Assembly (NCBI GenBank): GCA_933228895.1
Contig: OW121852.1
Location: 128,211,544 to 128,275,543, forward strand
Length of the DNA stretch: 64,000 nucleotides
Source of the DNA: Platycnemis pennipes
Lineage: Eukaryota; Arthropoda; Insecta; Odonata; Platycnemididae
Direction of reading: 5' to 3'
Shown in pieces: positions 35,020 through 45,590 of this stretch. The position numbers and the translations under genes are program-made. Position 1 is the first letter of the stretch. Each line of letters opens with the position of its first letter. The notes under the pieces are model-generated. The model made no database searches. It saw only the letters and a list, made by a program, of their open reading frames with translations, and was not told the origin of the DNA.

Positions 35020-35531
35020 CATAGAGCATAAAAAGCATTTATTCAAGAAAAATTCACTAATACATTAACAGGGGAAACACTGGATCACAGGGGTCACTGA
35101 ATCATTCAATCAATCGTCTGCAACACGATGGACATGCTGCTTGTCACTTGAACAACGGAGGGGTCGATCCCAAGGGAACGGCGATCACAGGATGACAGGA
35201 ACCGGGATCCCACAGCACCTGCAGTTCTCCTGCCAACAACAAGGCATCGGGAACATAATATCTTACAACTGAAAAGAGTCATTAGAATTCGTCATAGAAC
35301 ACCGGAGGCCCCTGGCACATTGCATTTGGACGCGCAACACAGCAACGAAACCACGGTACGTACCACTCCCGAGATTTCCACCATGTGTCCCTCGCAGCGG
35401 TGGTACACGCAGCGATTGGTGAGGAACATCTTGGGATCTCGGTGGCGCAAGACTGTGGCCTTGTAGGGCCACAACTGCTTCCTCGTCAGGTTGGAGTACA
35501 GGTCAAGAATGTCCCTGCCGAAGGACGAGGC
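35020..35531 (-). CDS. Host gene, last two exons: cysteine-rich protein C-terminus
   Basis: On the minus strand an exon of 168 nt (35531-35364) lies between the acceptor GTTTTCGGCTGCAG and the donor GTACGT. It is open in phase 0 for 56 codons, ASSFGRDILDLYSNLTRKQL through HRDPKMFLTNRC to CEGHMVEISGV. A 134-nt intron ending TTGTTGGCAG leads to the last exon, which adds ENCRCCGIPVPVIL and stops at 35185. The 3' UTR follows, with AATAAA at 35043-35038. GC-rich wobble positions contrast with the AT-rich surroundings, as expected of a real exon. The cysteine pattern C-x4-C-x12-C-x-C-C suggests a secreted disulphide-bonded domain. The CEG ... CxCC spacing faintly recalls cystine-knot hormones such as bursicon, but I do not identify the protein. 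Upstream exons are not found and must lie above 35531. Confidence 0.7.
35038..35043 (-). terminator. Polyadenylation signal of the cysteine-rich host gene
   Basis: AATAAA on the minus strand, about 145 nt after the stop codon, in TTGAATAAATGC. Confidence 0.65.
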
Positions 35532-35641
35532 CTGCAGCCGAAAACGGAATGGTTAGCAAGGCGACTAGTGAAGAATCGAACGGACTATTCTTTAACATAA
35601 ATGGAGGCAGGCGATACGTGGTGAAATTTAGTTGCACTGAA

Positions 35642-35743
35642 CATGTTAAGGAAATTAACTTTGTTCAATTCCACAAAATGATTTATCGTTCGGAAATAAT
35701 AAATAATTTTTTGGAATTGTACAAAGTTAATTTCCTTAACATG
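35642..35743. repeat. 102-nt hairpin (37-bp arms, 28-nt loop)
   Basis: Left arm 35642-35678 begins CATGTTAAGGAAATTAAC, right arm 35707-35743 ends GTTAATTTCCTTAACATG. 35 of 37 positions pair. It could be a miRNA-precursor-like hairpin or a small palindromic MITE. Confidence 0.75.
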
Positions 35744-35762
35744 GTCAGGACTATCCTTTAAC

Positions 35763-35815
35763 TACTCTACAAGCCACCTCAACGGTGTGTGGCAGGGAGT
35801 GAGTTATCTCAAAAC
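35763..35815 (-). mobile_element. CR1/L2-like LINE, terminal 3' remnant
   Basis: CTCTACAAGCCACCTCAACG with GTGTGTGGCAGGGAGTGAG is the common 3' terminus on the minus strand. Confidence 0.7.
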
Positions 35816-36019
35816 ATATAGTGCACTTATGCACTAAATTGTGCTTATGTTGCGTACATAATGTGATATTTTAATAATATCAGGAGGGGCATGCATTAAA
35901 AATCTACAAATTTTACAAAACACCAATCACATTAACAACAGGTGCCAACCAACAGTTCAACGTTTTATCCCATGGGCTATATGTACTCGAAGTACCCTCC
36001 AGGAAGGGCTCAAGTGGGG

Positions 36020-36200
36020 CCCGGCCTGATGAAGACAGTGAGGGAAAAGTGAACGGGAAGAATGGAAAAGGCAAGACTCGTATGAGGTACATGCAGTAAG
36101 TTGTGAAGGATGTAGAGAGGAATTACGTCAATATGAAGAGGTTGGCCGATAGAAGAATCGAGTGGAGGGCTGCGTCAAACCAATCCTAGGATTGTTGACC
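36020..36200 (+). pseudogene. RTE-like LINE 3' end
   Basis: Encodes EDSEGKVNGKNGKGKTRMRY-like residues in broken frame and then VVKDVERNYVNMKRLADRR and IEWRAASNQS before a stop, the conserved C-terminal signature of RTE-like proteins. Matches pieces at 4085-4160 and 4775-4915. Confidence 0.6.
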
Positions 36201-36584
36201 CATGATGATGAAGAATATTTTCAGCTTTACTGAAGACTACACTACCTACATTACTTTGACAGGCGCTTTCGCAAACAACCTCTTCGGCTTCGAAGTGAAC
36301 ATGGCAAACTTGTTCCAAAAATTTGAAAAAAAAGGTGATGACTTTAAATATTTATTATACAAAAGGAAACATTAGTACCAAATAGGGGGATTGAGAATAC
36401 TCTCGCAGCATCCCTGCTTGTCGTAAGAGGCGACAAACAGGGCAGGGAGAAAACCCCGAAACCAAACCCACGGTGCAGCCAGGGTGGTGTCCGGATAGGA
36501 CTGTAAATCTACTATCTGTGTGTGGCCATACAGATTCATCCACGTGTGGGCCGTGCGTGAAGACCCGTAGGGAGGAGAAGGGGA

Positions 36585-37130
36585 TATCCAGTTGTCTCTT
36601 TCAGGAGCCGCCGTGTGTGGAGCTTTGTCGTCCGAGCTTTCGCGTCCATTGCAGGCCGCATCATCAGGGTTAAAAACTAAAAAGAAGTAACATCTCGGCT
36701 ATATATTGAGAGACATGCACTCCCTCCCTTGGCCTTGTTTGGGATTGTCTCTCGCGTCCCCTCTTGCCCCGCTTACGTTACGAGGTGGTGACTCATCCTG
36801 GACCCTCGGTGTTTTAGAGGACCCTCCCTCGGGCGGCGGACGGAGAATTCTCTTCCATGCGGCGCCGAGTTTAATGCCGTCGTCATGATTAAAATTGTTC
36901 GGCCGTTTTTCGATTTCGACTGCTTCCCGAATCAGCCTTGGGTAATAGCGCGGTTCCTTCGCTATTACCCGTGTCCTGTCAGATAAAATATTATGCCTGA
37001 CGTCTGGATCTCCGGCGGCTGCGTGCTCGGCGACTGCAGAATCCTTAGTGTTGCCGTGGATGATCACCCTCTGGTGTTTTTTGAGCCTGCATGCCACTGA
37101 GCGCTCTGTTTGCCCGATGTATGTAGGATA
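36585..37130 (-). mobile_element. Penelope-like element, 3' fragment
   Basis: The minus strand starts inside the nuclease at YIGQTERSVACRLKKHQ and runs to RPNNFNHDDGIKLGAAWKRI with the PRLIREAVEIEK block, then a 3' region. Insertion into the I LINE is shown by the intact counterpart at 51267-51290. A near-repeat GGAGGAGAAGGGGAT (36570-36584) / GAAGGAGAAGGAGAT (37132-37146) flanks it as the target duplication. It is truncated at its 5' end within the GIY-YIG motif. Confidence 0.85.
36629..36670 (-). ncRNA. Hammerhead ribozyme motif in Penelope 3' region
   Basis: The minus strand reads CCCTGATGATGCGGCCTG, then CAATGGACGCGAAAGCTCGG. It has a perfect CUGAUGA core (36667-36661), a GCG/CGC helix II, GAAA (36641-36638) and a CUC cleavage triplet, which obeys the NUH rule. 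The usual Penelope GAAAC-GUC is replaced by GAAAG-CUC, a C-G to G-C exchange that keeps the single-pair helix III. Helix I was not checked in detail. Confidence 0.6.
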
Positions 37131-37299
37131 TGAAGGAGAAGGAGATCCTGGAGGGTGAGTTCCGCGGTTCCCAGCCGGGTGTCGGATGCTCGGCATGCAC
37201 CGCGGGGCAATATCTCTCTTTGGCCCCCGGATTCTCTGTCAACGGGCGGCCGGGAGCTAGCCACTCCCGGTCAATCGGCTTCACTCTCATTTGCGTTCT

Positions 37300-37975
37300 G
37301 GTGGCGCAAACTGTAATGGCTTCCACTCCCATGCAGAGGAAATGAAGCTTTTGGTCAGTAATATTAATCCAGATTGCCTGTTTATACAAGAAACTCATTT
37401 TAAAGCCGTTGACAAAGTGAAAATGAACGGTTATAAAGTGGAAAGGAAAGATGATCTTAGCGGTGAAAAAGCTCTTGGCGGAGTTGCTGTGTTCACTCGA
37501 GAGGCTCTATATATCTCTCTGGTGAACCTGCAGACAACGTTTCAAGCGACAGCAGTCACAGTTGCTACCCCGGAGTTAATTACTCATGTAATTTATATCT
37601 TATAGAGTGGACAATCGTCAATAGAGAGAACCATGAGGATTTAATTAATCAATTTACTCGACCCTTCGTCTTATTGGGTGACTTTAATGCGAACAACACC
37701 CTACGGGGAGATGACATGTGTGATTTTAATGGCAGAGGCAAACTTTTAGAAGATCTTTTTAACGATTTTAACCTTATTTTACTCAATGACCAAGAAAAAA
37801 CTCGTTTTAATGTTTTTAATGCTGAATACTCAACTATTGACCTATGGATCATTAGCCCGGCTGTTGCTCCATTATTTTCATTGACAGTCCACAACGACTT
37901 GACTGCAGGAGTGACCATTTTCCTCTTGCAATTAAGAAATCAGGGTATAATTGCGGTGACTGAACATGGATTGTA
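37300..37975 (+). pseudogene. I-clade LINE endonuclease domain
   Basis: Reads NCNGFHSHAEEMKLLVSNIN, PDCLFIQETHFKAVDKVK, LGGVAVFTREALYISLVNLQ, then after one frame change VLLGDFNANNTLRGDDMCDF, FNLILLNDQEKTRFNVFN and YSTIDLWIISPAVAPLFSLT. This is the APE-type endonuclease at the start of ORF2: the QETH glutamate and GDFNAN are present. The final SDH-type motif is altered (the frame reads NDLTAGVTIF where DLHGSDHFPI is usual). Useful as a reference because the copy at 52897 lacks the middle of this domain. Confidence 0.85.
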
Positions 37976-38145
37976 AATTGCGAGAAGGTACTAAAATGAG
38001 CAATGCTTGAAACAGAGAATATATGGAACTGCTAGACAGAATTACTATTGGATTTAACATCATTCATCATGCATAAGTTACAAAATATAATATGTTTAGA
38101 CCATTCTTTGGAATCGGGTGATGAAACTCATTAACTATTTCTCTA

Positions 38146-38770
38146 TAGGTTTCGGCCAATTGTAGGATTTCCTGGCGTAATTGAGGCCATAGACTGCACT
38201 CATGTGGCAATAGTCAGCCCAAGGCAGGAGGAAGCGAGTTATTTCAACCATAAAGGTTTTCACTCGCTTAATGTGCAGATGGTAAAATTGCAATGAAGTT
38301 GATTGACACATGAAATTACAAACATCCATTTCAGATGTGTGATGATAAACTAAAAATATTAAATGTATATACATATGCTGGCTCTGTACATGATCAGTTC
38401 ATTTGGAACTGGTCTCTGGCCAAAACGGCAATGGTGGCGGCACATGAAGAAGGCAACAGATTCTATCTACTTGATCAGAGTGTAAAACTTACTGCATAGT
38501 ATTTTCGCTGATTCTTTCGCTTCTGTGCTCTCCAAGGCCATCTTAATGGCGAGGGTCTCAGCTGCAAAATACTGCAGAACGGATGCAGCTTTAAAGAAGA
38601 CTGCAGAATACATCCAACTTTTATAAGCATCGATAAGTAGGCAAAAAGCTTACGGCGTTCTTGAAGTACTGGCCTGCCCTGGAATCAACCACAATCTAGT
38701 GTCAAAGTACACAGGTAAATCGAAAACTTGCATAAAAGATTAAAGTTGGAAATATTAATCCATGATCTGA
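38146..38770 (+). pseudogene. PIF/Harbinger transposase relic
   Basis: Exon-like block 38148-38280 encodes RPIVGFPGVIEAIDCTHVAI, EEASYFNHKGFHSLNVQM, the HARBI1-type first catalytic aspartate region. A second block after TTTCAG at 38334 encodes MCDDKLKILNVYTYAGSVHD QFIWNWSLAKTAM, the second aspartate region (HDxFxW). The third block is not clear. HARBI1-like proteins are nucleases of PIF/Harbinger DNA transposons. Stops occur after 38500. Confidence 0.75.
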
Positions 38771-39295
38771 TATAATGAACTATGGTATGCATTATTATGA
38801 TAAGGTAAACATTTCACATGCAAATATTGCAAGATTCAGTTAGGGCCAACAGTCAGAACAGTACAACGAGACCCCCGAGTTCCATAAGCTCTCTACTACG
38901 CAAGAGAAAACCAACTTTAATGCAGTAAAATAGTAAAGGTAATTATTATTTATCTCCTCCTCAACACTCTTCATGCTGAAAAACATGTGACTGCAGTGGT
39001 CCCACCCACGTTTCAATCAAGTGATCAGTTTCATAATAAGGTTCTACGAATTTCATAACTACTTTGGTATATTAAAAATAAAAAATTAGCATTGGCTTTA
39101 AATAGTTGAAATTTCATTAGAACATGAGGACAGCTAACGGATTAAAAAGCACGAAATTCTTGGTCATAGGATTTTAAGTCACGAAGACAATTCTAATCCA
39201 AATAAAATGTTTTAAATGTTTATCGGTTGCGACGAAAAAATAATCTATGGTGTAATTTCTCAAACTCAGGCATCTCGCGGTAATCGCGTCAGTCT
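38755..39295 (+). repeat. Harbinger-associated repeat, intact reference copy
   Basis: Matches 47447-47870 plus 50945-51052, where a piggyBac element and then an I LINE interrupt it. The empty piggyBac site here reads GGATTTTAAGTCACGAAG (about 39168-39185). Confidence 0.75.
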
Positions 39296-39299
39296 CGAC

Positions 39300-40975
39300 G
39301 GATAATAGCGACAATGGCTCGTTGATATAGTAGAGGCACGAGTTCTTAGTAACTCTTCTATAAAATTCTTTAGCTATTTAAAGAAGCTATTCAAAAGAAG
39401 TACGATCCGGAAGAAGGGCACATTTTTTGACTCCTTATTAATTAACGACGACGTAACGAGAGTAAGCGTAGCTTGAGCTGCAACCGTCCACGACGTGATA
39501 TATGAAATTTCTTCGATTTTGAATCGTGACTAGTGGTGACTACTTTCGTTGTGTTATATGTCGTGAAAAGACAAGAGTTTTTCTTGAATTCCTTTTGTTA
39601 AAATGGTTGCCATTCTGCCAAAAATGACTTGGCGAAACCAATCTACTGACTCCTTTCTCCACTGTTTGTTTTTTCGAAAATACATCACGTAATGTTAGAC
39701 CTACAATATTTTTGGTCGTGTATTTATATGAAGGTTTCGCCGCCATCTAACGCAATAAAAGTTTGCAGTAATTTTCAAATATTCGTCCGAAACGCCATGA
39801 ATAAGTCTTTCATCGTTTTATTATCTCATTTTCGTTTTATATGGATCAATCAGTCCCTCGATCCCTACCTATAGGCATCTTCTTATATCGCCAAACATGA
39901 GCCTAAAAGGCATGTAAATGGCGGAAAAAAGTTATGGGAAAATTTTAAAATCCAGCGTAAAACAGGGAAAATATAATCGGAATTAAAATATTTACCACCG
40001 TGGAAGGTGCTAAAACAAAACTGCAAATAGTAAAGAAATGACTGCTCCAGAACTTTCTTTACTTAAACATACTTTCCGTTAAATTAATTTATGGAGGAAG
40101 CATAAGCTCGGTATCTGTTTTTTATGTTGTCATAATCGAATCGATTAATCCAGTATCGACCTATTAAAGAAATTAATAGGCCGCAATTGATCGGCTGCTT
40201 TCGAATATTATTAACAAAATAACGATTATTTTTTGATAATCACCCATTCCTACTGGAAACATAAAACTTTCACCTATATATATTAAGTATTTAACAATCC
40301 TTCTCCGAATTTCATATCGAAAAAACAAATGCATAACCAGAGTAAATTACCCAATAAAAACAAATACATAACCAGATCGAGAAAAACTCAGTCCCCGATG
40401 TACTTAAATATAAACATGAAGATGTTACGCAATTTATAATGTCAAATATATTGCGTTCGTTTACATCATTCCTTAAATCACTGGGGTAACCAAGTGACAA
40501 ACTAAGAATTATATTGCATGTCTCTGATGCTGTTTTCATTATTCCATGTTGGCAAAACGAAAAAATTTGAATATTTATTGGGCAAGGAGGTCCAAAGCAT
40601 AAATCCTAAACATGAGATATAAGTGTAATATGCCGGGTACATGACGAAATTAAAGGATCAATTTTTTTTTATCATTACTCACGTGTAATAATTTCTTGTT
40701 CCACCACGTCTAAATGATATGATACCAAGAATCGAGTATTAGGGAGGCAAATATTTTTTTTATCACCGGAAATGCGTAAACAAACATGAGGCTTGCTTTT
40801 ATCACGGATAAGAAAAAAACAACAACAAGAAGGAGAATGTTTTTTAAACTCTTTGCATCGAAAAACAGGAAATACATTTCTAAAGTACAACTAACACTGA
40901 AGAATAATAACAAAACATTCATAACAATGTTTCAGCAGTTTTCAGAGAAAAATTAACGACAAAAAAAAACTTAAG
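39300..40975. other. AT-rich, no gene recognised
   Basis: Several 60-75-codon frames on both strands lack domains and overlap one another. I see no splice-supported exon. Confidence 0.3.
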
Positions 40976-41043
40976 CGGTGAACCACTTCCGGGGGATCAA
41001 TATGGCGCATTTTGTCTTCCGGGTGCTCAAGATGGATAATGCC

Positions 41044-41080
41044 TATAAAAGCACGATTTTCTTCCTTCCACTTCAGACCG
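41044..41080 (+). promoter_or_regulatory. Core promoter: TATA box and initiator
   Basis: TATAAAAG at 41044-41051 and TTCAGACC with its A at 41075, 31 nt downstream, the standard TATA-to-start spacing in animals. The predicted 5' UTR is about 48 nt. Confidence 0.6.
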
Positions 41081-41122
41081 TCGAGATCTTCCTTGGAGCA
41101 TCATTACATCCGTGTATCGACA

Positions 41123-42213
41123 ATGTTCACACGCAGCGCTTGCATCATCCTACTGCTCCTCTTCTGCGCAGGAATGTGCATCGCTCATCCTAGTAAGTCA
41201 GTCTTAATTACTTTCCTATCAATAATTAGTCAGTCTTAGGTACAAAATTATTAAGCGGTGCTATTTTAATAAGAGAGGTACAAGGAAAACCGCTATAAGA
41301 ATATTGATTACCCTGTGATATTATTTCCCTAAACCTTACATGAAACAAATAAACGCCAGTATTTTTCATTTAATCATGAAAAATTTTCAACCGCAAATAA
41401 AAGGGACAAAAAAATCAATGAAAGCTAAGAATATCTTGCGTCATTAAATGGCATTGACACATCTTCGTGTCTTTTTTATTGAACCAAGTACTTGATTCAA
41501 TTCCAGCTGAAGATGCGCACCAGCGACGAGAGATAGAACATGCAACATCCGAAAATACAAACACCCCTGGCCTGAGAGGTAATTCTACTAATAGTGGATC
41601 AACCAGTGTAGGAGTTGGCGGTGAAGGAACTCACACAACAACTACCCGAGGGACCCCAACTGGAGGAGGGGCGGGAACGACACGCAAAAGACGTGACACA
41701 ACAGGAGGCGGACCGACCCCGACAACTACAACACCAGACACAACCACGCAGAACCCTGGCCTGGAAAGAGAATCTACTGACGGTGGATCAACGAGTGCAG
41801 GAGTCGACGGTGAGGGCACGCACACATCAACAAACCGAGATACCCCAACAGGAGGAGGGGCGGGAACGACACGCAAAAGACGTCACTCAACTGGAGGCGG
41901 ACCGACCCCGACAACTACAACACGAGACACAACCACGCAAAACCCTGGCCTGGAAGGAGAATCTACTGACGGTGGATTAACGAGTGCAGGAGTCGACGGT
42001 GAGGGCACGCACACAACAACTACCCGAGGGACGCCAACTGGAGGAGGGGCGGGAACGACACGCAAAAGACGTGACACAACAGGAGGCGGACCGACCCCGA
42101 CAACTACAACACGAGACACCAGTACAAAACACCAAGGAGTGGGAGTAGAATCTGTGCCTGGTGGAACATTGGTTAGAGTAGGTCAGGGTGAAGGCACACA
42201 TAAGACAGAATAA
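41123..42213 (+). CDS. Secreted Thr/Gly-rich tandem-repeat protein with RKRR sites
   Basis: Two exons. Exon 1 (41123-41192) encodes MFTRSACIILLLLFCAGMCI AHP, a clear signal peptide, and ends at the donor GTAAGT in phase 1. Exon 2 starts at 41507 after AATTCCAG, keeps the frame and runs to TAA at 42211-42213, giving about 258 residues. After a short EDAHQRREIEHATSE region come three near-identical 63-residue units and a partial fourth. Each unit has NPGLE, GVDGEGTHT, TPTGGGAGTTRKRR and TGGGPTPTTTT. RKRR matches the furin consensus, so a repeat-peptide precursor is one reading. Threonine-rich stretches suggest mucin-type O-glycosylation, so a glue, silk-like or peritrophic protein is another. 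There are no cysteines in the mature part. No homologue is recognised. AATAAA follows at 42379. Confidence 0.75.
41563..42129 (+). repeat. Coding tandem repeat, three units of 189 bp
   Basis: Units 41563-41751, 41752-41940 and 41941-42129, with a degenerate fourth beginning at 42130. Units 2 and 3 are nearly identical at DNA level, unit 1 is more diverged at its start. Period is an exact multiple of three. Confidence 0.9.
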
Positions 42214-42378
42214 GAGATTCATTTTGTGTAAATAATATTTTGTATTGGTACTTTCAATTTTTTATTAAATTTACGTTTGTTACATTATCTTAATGCAATT
42301 TGAATGATTATTTATATGTTGCAGGGTTTTATAACCTTAAGGGACGTCCTTCTTGATTAAGGGTCGCGTTTTTGTTCC

Positions 42379-42384
42379 AATAAA
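42379..42384 (+). terminator. Polyadenylation signal of the repeat-protein gene
   Basis: AATAAA in CCAATAAAAGTTTTTG, 166 nt after the stop codon. Confidence 0.6.
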
Positions 42385-42399
42385 AGTTTTTGATCATGT

Positions 42400-44460
42400 A
42401 TTTTAATAGTTTTAATCATTAGTGAATACACTTATTATCCATTTTCTTTCCCGAACTTTTTTAACACTAAAATTTCATGTTTCAGCGATGCGATTTTTTC
42501 TATGTTGTTCTGACAGTTTCCGATTCACGCGGTATCATATGGCGGGTTGTAAATTCTCATCGATTCCATTCTCAATCTACGTCTCTCAGACATGCTTTTA
42601 CGCACTCGATCTCTGATATTCAACAAACTATTTAATTCGAGACAAATCGATAATTAGGAAATCCAAGAGGTGGTGCGGTTGAACAGTACGTTTATCATTA
42701 AATGGTAATTAACTATACATTCCCCCGCCCATGGAATAACCACAGCTTTTTATTATTTTTTTTCATTATAATGAAAAACTTTGTATTGGAATCTGATTAG
42801 TCGTAAAAGGAGTCTTATAAGAGAATGGTTCGGGACGTCATCAGTCATTATCGTAATGGTGGACTGTTTTTTGTGGCTACAATACTTTCTAATGATATAG
42901 ATATAGTACGAAAAAGCTCTACTAGCATTTAATGCTCCAATTATCATAAGTTATAACTAGTGATGGAAAAGAAACGTTTTTTTCATGCGAACGTTTAAAA
43001 TTTTTAATGAAACACGTATTCACCCTTAAAAAATTTTTTTTTTTTCCATTTTATTCCTATATTGATTTTATTTGACGTGGAAATGCATTTCGTCATTATC
43101 ATTAATCATTAATGTCTATATTATTCGTGGACAATATAAACTGATTCATTCTCTATTCCAAGTTTTAGTTTTAAAAAAATTGTAATATAGGATGGTAGAT
43201 TATTACAAAATGTATGCACAATGATAATATGTCGTGATAAAAATTATGTGTGAATACTCAATGGTCTCGAAAACTTTAATCTTGTTGACTCGTATCTCGA
43301 CTGGTGAAGATCCAATAAAGACACTGAATGAATTCATTTCCTGTAATAGCTACGACAAGTAACATATTAGGTTTAGGTAAAAAATTATTTAAGCCACTTG
43401 TAACTGAAGCTGTTGGGCATTTTAGAGCAAAACATTCAATGAAAAAAGACACATGTTATCGCTGAATGCTGAGGAATCCTTGAGTTTTCGCGCGGTCAGG
43501 GCAAAGTTCTTTAAATATTAATACGACTAGCGTAGACAAGGATTAATACGACTCACCTATAATAGCAAAAACGTCATCGAAAAACGTTTATATCTTTGGT
43601 TGTATTTCGACAGTGGTTTCGTATCTAACATGATGGGAGATTTATTTAGGCTTGAAAACAGTCAAATTACTACAAATAGCATATACTTTTTTTGTTGAAT
43701 ATTCAAATAAAATTGTTATGTGTTTTTTCAATGGTTCTGTTTCGTAGCCTAGAATGCTTGACATAAAAGAGAGAATAAGTTCTTCGGTTACCATAATGAA
43801 GAAAAATTGAATACATTGTTTACATCATTTTTTTTAATCATGAACATAATTTCTTATAGCATTAATTGCAGCAATATTTGTATTAAAGACGTGTGTGATT
43901 AGGCACCTAAGTTATAGTCCGTAGTGCACAATACAAAATATGCACAAAACACTACACAAATACAGAACAACCAAAGAGGCCCGTAATCTATGTTTTGGGT
44001 CGCATTCCTCTGAATCAATGTCTTCAAATTCCTCCACATCGCCATCAGGATCTGATTCCTCAATAGAGATGAGTGAAGAAATGTTCTACACCCTCAACTC
44101 TCCCTCCGTTATTATCAGTTATCGAGAGATGGTCACTTGAATATTTATTGGTTTCCAGTAATTTCAAGTTGTGCTTGTTTAAAATAAATTTCAGTGTTCT
44201 TACAGTACTCAAGTGGTTTGTTCTTAGGTGATGAATATTTCCGTGCGTGATAAAACTTCTTTCCGTCGCCAAGGATGAGGGTGGAAGTAAGCAACTTTGA
44301 GATTTTTGTTTTTGAGCATATTCCCTTACAAAACATCATAGGCGAAAGTATTTTTAGATACTGAAATGACGCACAGGATAGGATCAAAAAGTAGTAGGAC
44401 TGAATTTACGAACGGAGCGGGTTAGGAGGGGGGTCGTACCACCTGGGCGTGGTAGTGGGG
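42400..44460. other. AT-rich, no gene recognised
   Basis: A plus-strand frame at 43940-44140 is serine-rich (SSESMSSNSSTSPSGSDSS) but lacks splice or homology support. Minus-strand frames at 44060-44390 overlap and have no known domain. Confidence 0.3.
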
Positions 44461-44466
44461 AACCTT

Positions 44467-45165
44467 CATCTACATCTACACGATACCCTGCAAGCCACCG
44501 CGAGGGTGTGTGGCAGGGTGTGAAGATCACCAGGCATGCACTACTAACATGCAAACTAGCAACTATATTGTCTCATGCAACTTGATTGTTAGTGTCTACA
44601 GTATTTTAGGGGTAAGACATGCATCATGCACTACAGAATACTCTAAAATATTTCCCCTACCTATCCCTTTGCTATGGTGCGTATTCTGTTCTCTTATAGT
44701 ATGGGGGAAAATGCCATTTTGAATCTATCTGTACGACAATCTATCTCTCTAATCTTATTTGTCTGGTCGAATCTAGCATAATATGCTGGTTTTTTTAATA
44801 TGTGCTTAACATCTTCAGTAAAGCTATCCGATTGAAATTTCTCTAATGGATTTAATCTGAACTTTAACCTACGCTCTGATAATGATTCCCACCCTAATTC
44901 TTGTATTAATTCTGATGCGCTACTCAACCTATCGTAACACCTTTTGACGAATCTAGCTGCTCTACGCTGCACACTGTCTAGTTCTCTAATCAAACCTAAT
45001 TCATTAGGATCCCATACACTGGCTGCATACTCAAGGTGGGGCCTAACTACTGAAAAGTAGCATCGCTCTTTTGTCTTCTCATCACATTTCCCAAGTACTC
45101 TTCTTATAAATCCTAGCTTTCTCTTCGATCGGCCGCATATTTCCCGGATGTGTCTACCCCACGAT
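44467..45165 (-). mobile_element. CR1/L2-like LINE, 5'-truncated
   Basis: Tail CATCTACATCTACACGATAC at 44467. The minus strand encodes LDSVQRRAARFVKRCYDRLS, SERRLKFRLNPLEKFQSDSF and DRFKMAFSPIL (44993-44694), then upstream RPHLEYAASVW-type residues to 45165. Very similar to the 3' part of the nested copy at 60699-61400. Confidence 0.88.
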
Positions 45166-45360
45166 AAATATTTAAAAATACCTTTTAATTAAAAAAAATC
45201 TTTTAATTGAATCTTGAATTTAAAAGTCTTTTAATAAAACCTTACGAAGATACCGATATTTATTCCAGTCGCCTGCGTGCAAGTGAAGAGTAAGCACGTC
45301 GATTTCCTTGAACCTCTGTTAAGAAGCGTTGTCGCGATCCAAGATGGATAAAAATCTCGA

Positions 45361-45590
45361 CCAGCCCTAAGCCATCAAATTCTGCGTCAAAGTAGGGATA
45401 CCCGCGACGAAGACACTCGGAATGATTAAGGGCGCTTACGGGGATGCTGCCGCCATGAACCTCTCATCAGTGTTCGAGTGGCATAAGCTGTTCCAAACGA
45501 GGCGGGAGCTCGTCGATGACGACCAGCGGTCGCCCGTCAACTTCAAGAATTGATAAAAATGTGTCCAAAGTGAAGGCGCTCCTGGGGGGT
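45361..45590 (+). pseudogene. mariner transposase N-terminal (HTH) fragment
   Basis: Encodes AIKFCVKVGIPATKTLGMIK GAYGDAAAM, then SSVFEWHKLFQTRRELVDDD QRSPVN, matching the paired helix-turn-helix region of mariner-type transposases (IKF..KLGKSA, AYGDE, VFEWHKRF...RE..DDERSGRP). Only the DNA-binding part is present, with a stop after 45554. No inverted repeats were found. Confidence 0.75.

Larger units (their letters stand above)
36382..37975 (+). mobile_element. I-clade LINE fragment, ORF1 deleted
   Basis: The 5' UTR (GGGGATTGAGAATACTCTCG, TGTCGTAAGAGGCGAC) matches the start of the element at 51053. The Penelope insert (36585-37130) interrupts it. The UTR then resumes and joins, at about 37285, directly to endonuclease-coding sequence, so the whole of ORF1 is missing. 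It ends abruptly near 37975. Confidence 0.85.

Noticed and set aside
41615..42222. Additional long frames over the repeat exon on both strands
   Set aside because: They are shadows created by the 189-bp repeat, whose length is a multiple of three. Only the frame joined to the signal peptide exon has splice and promoter support.
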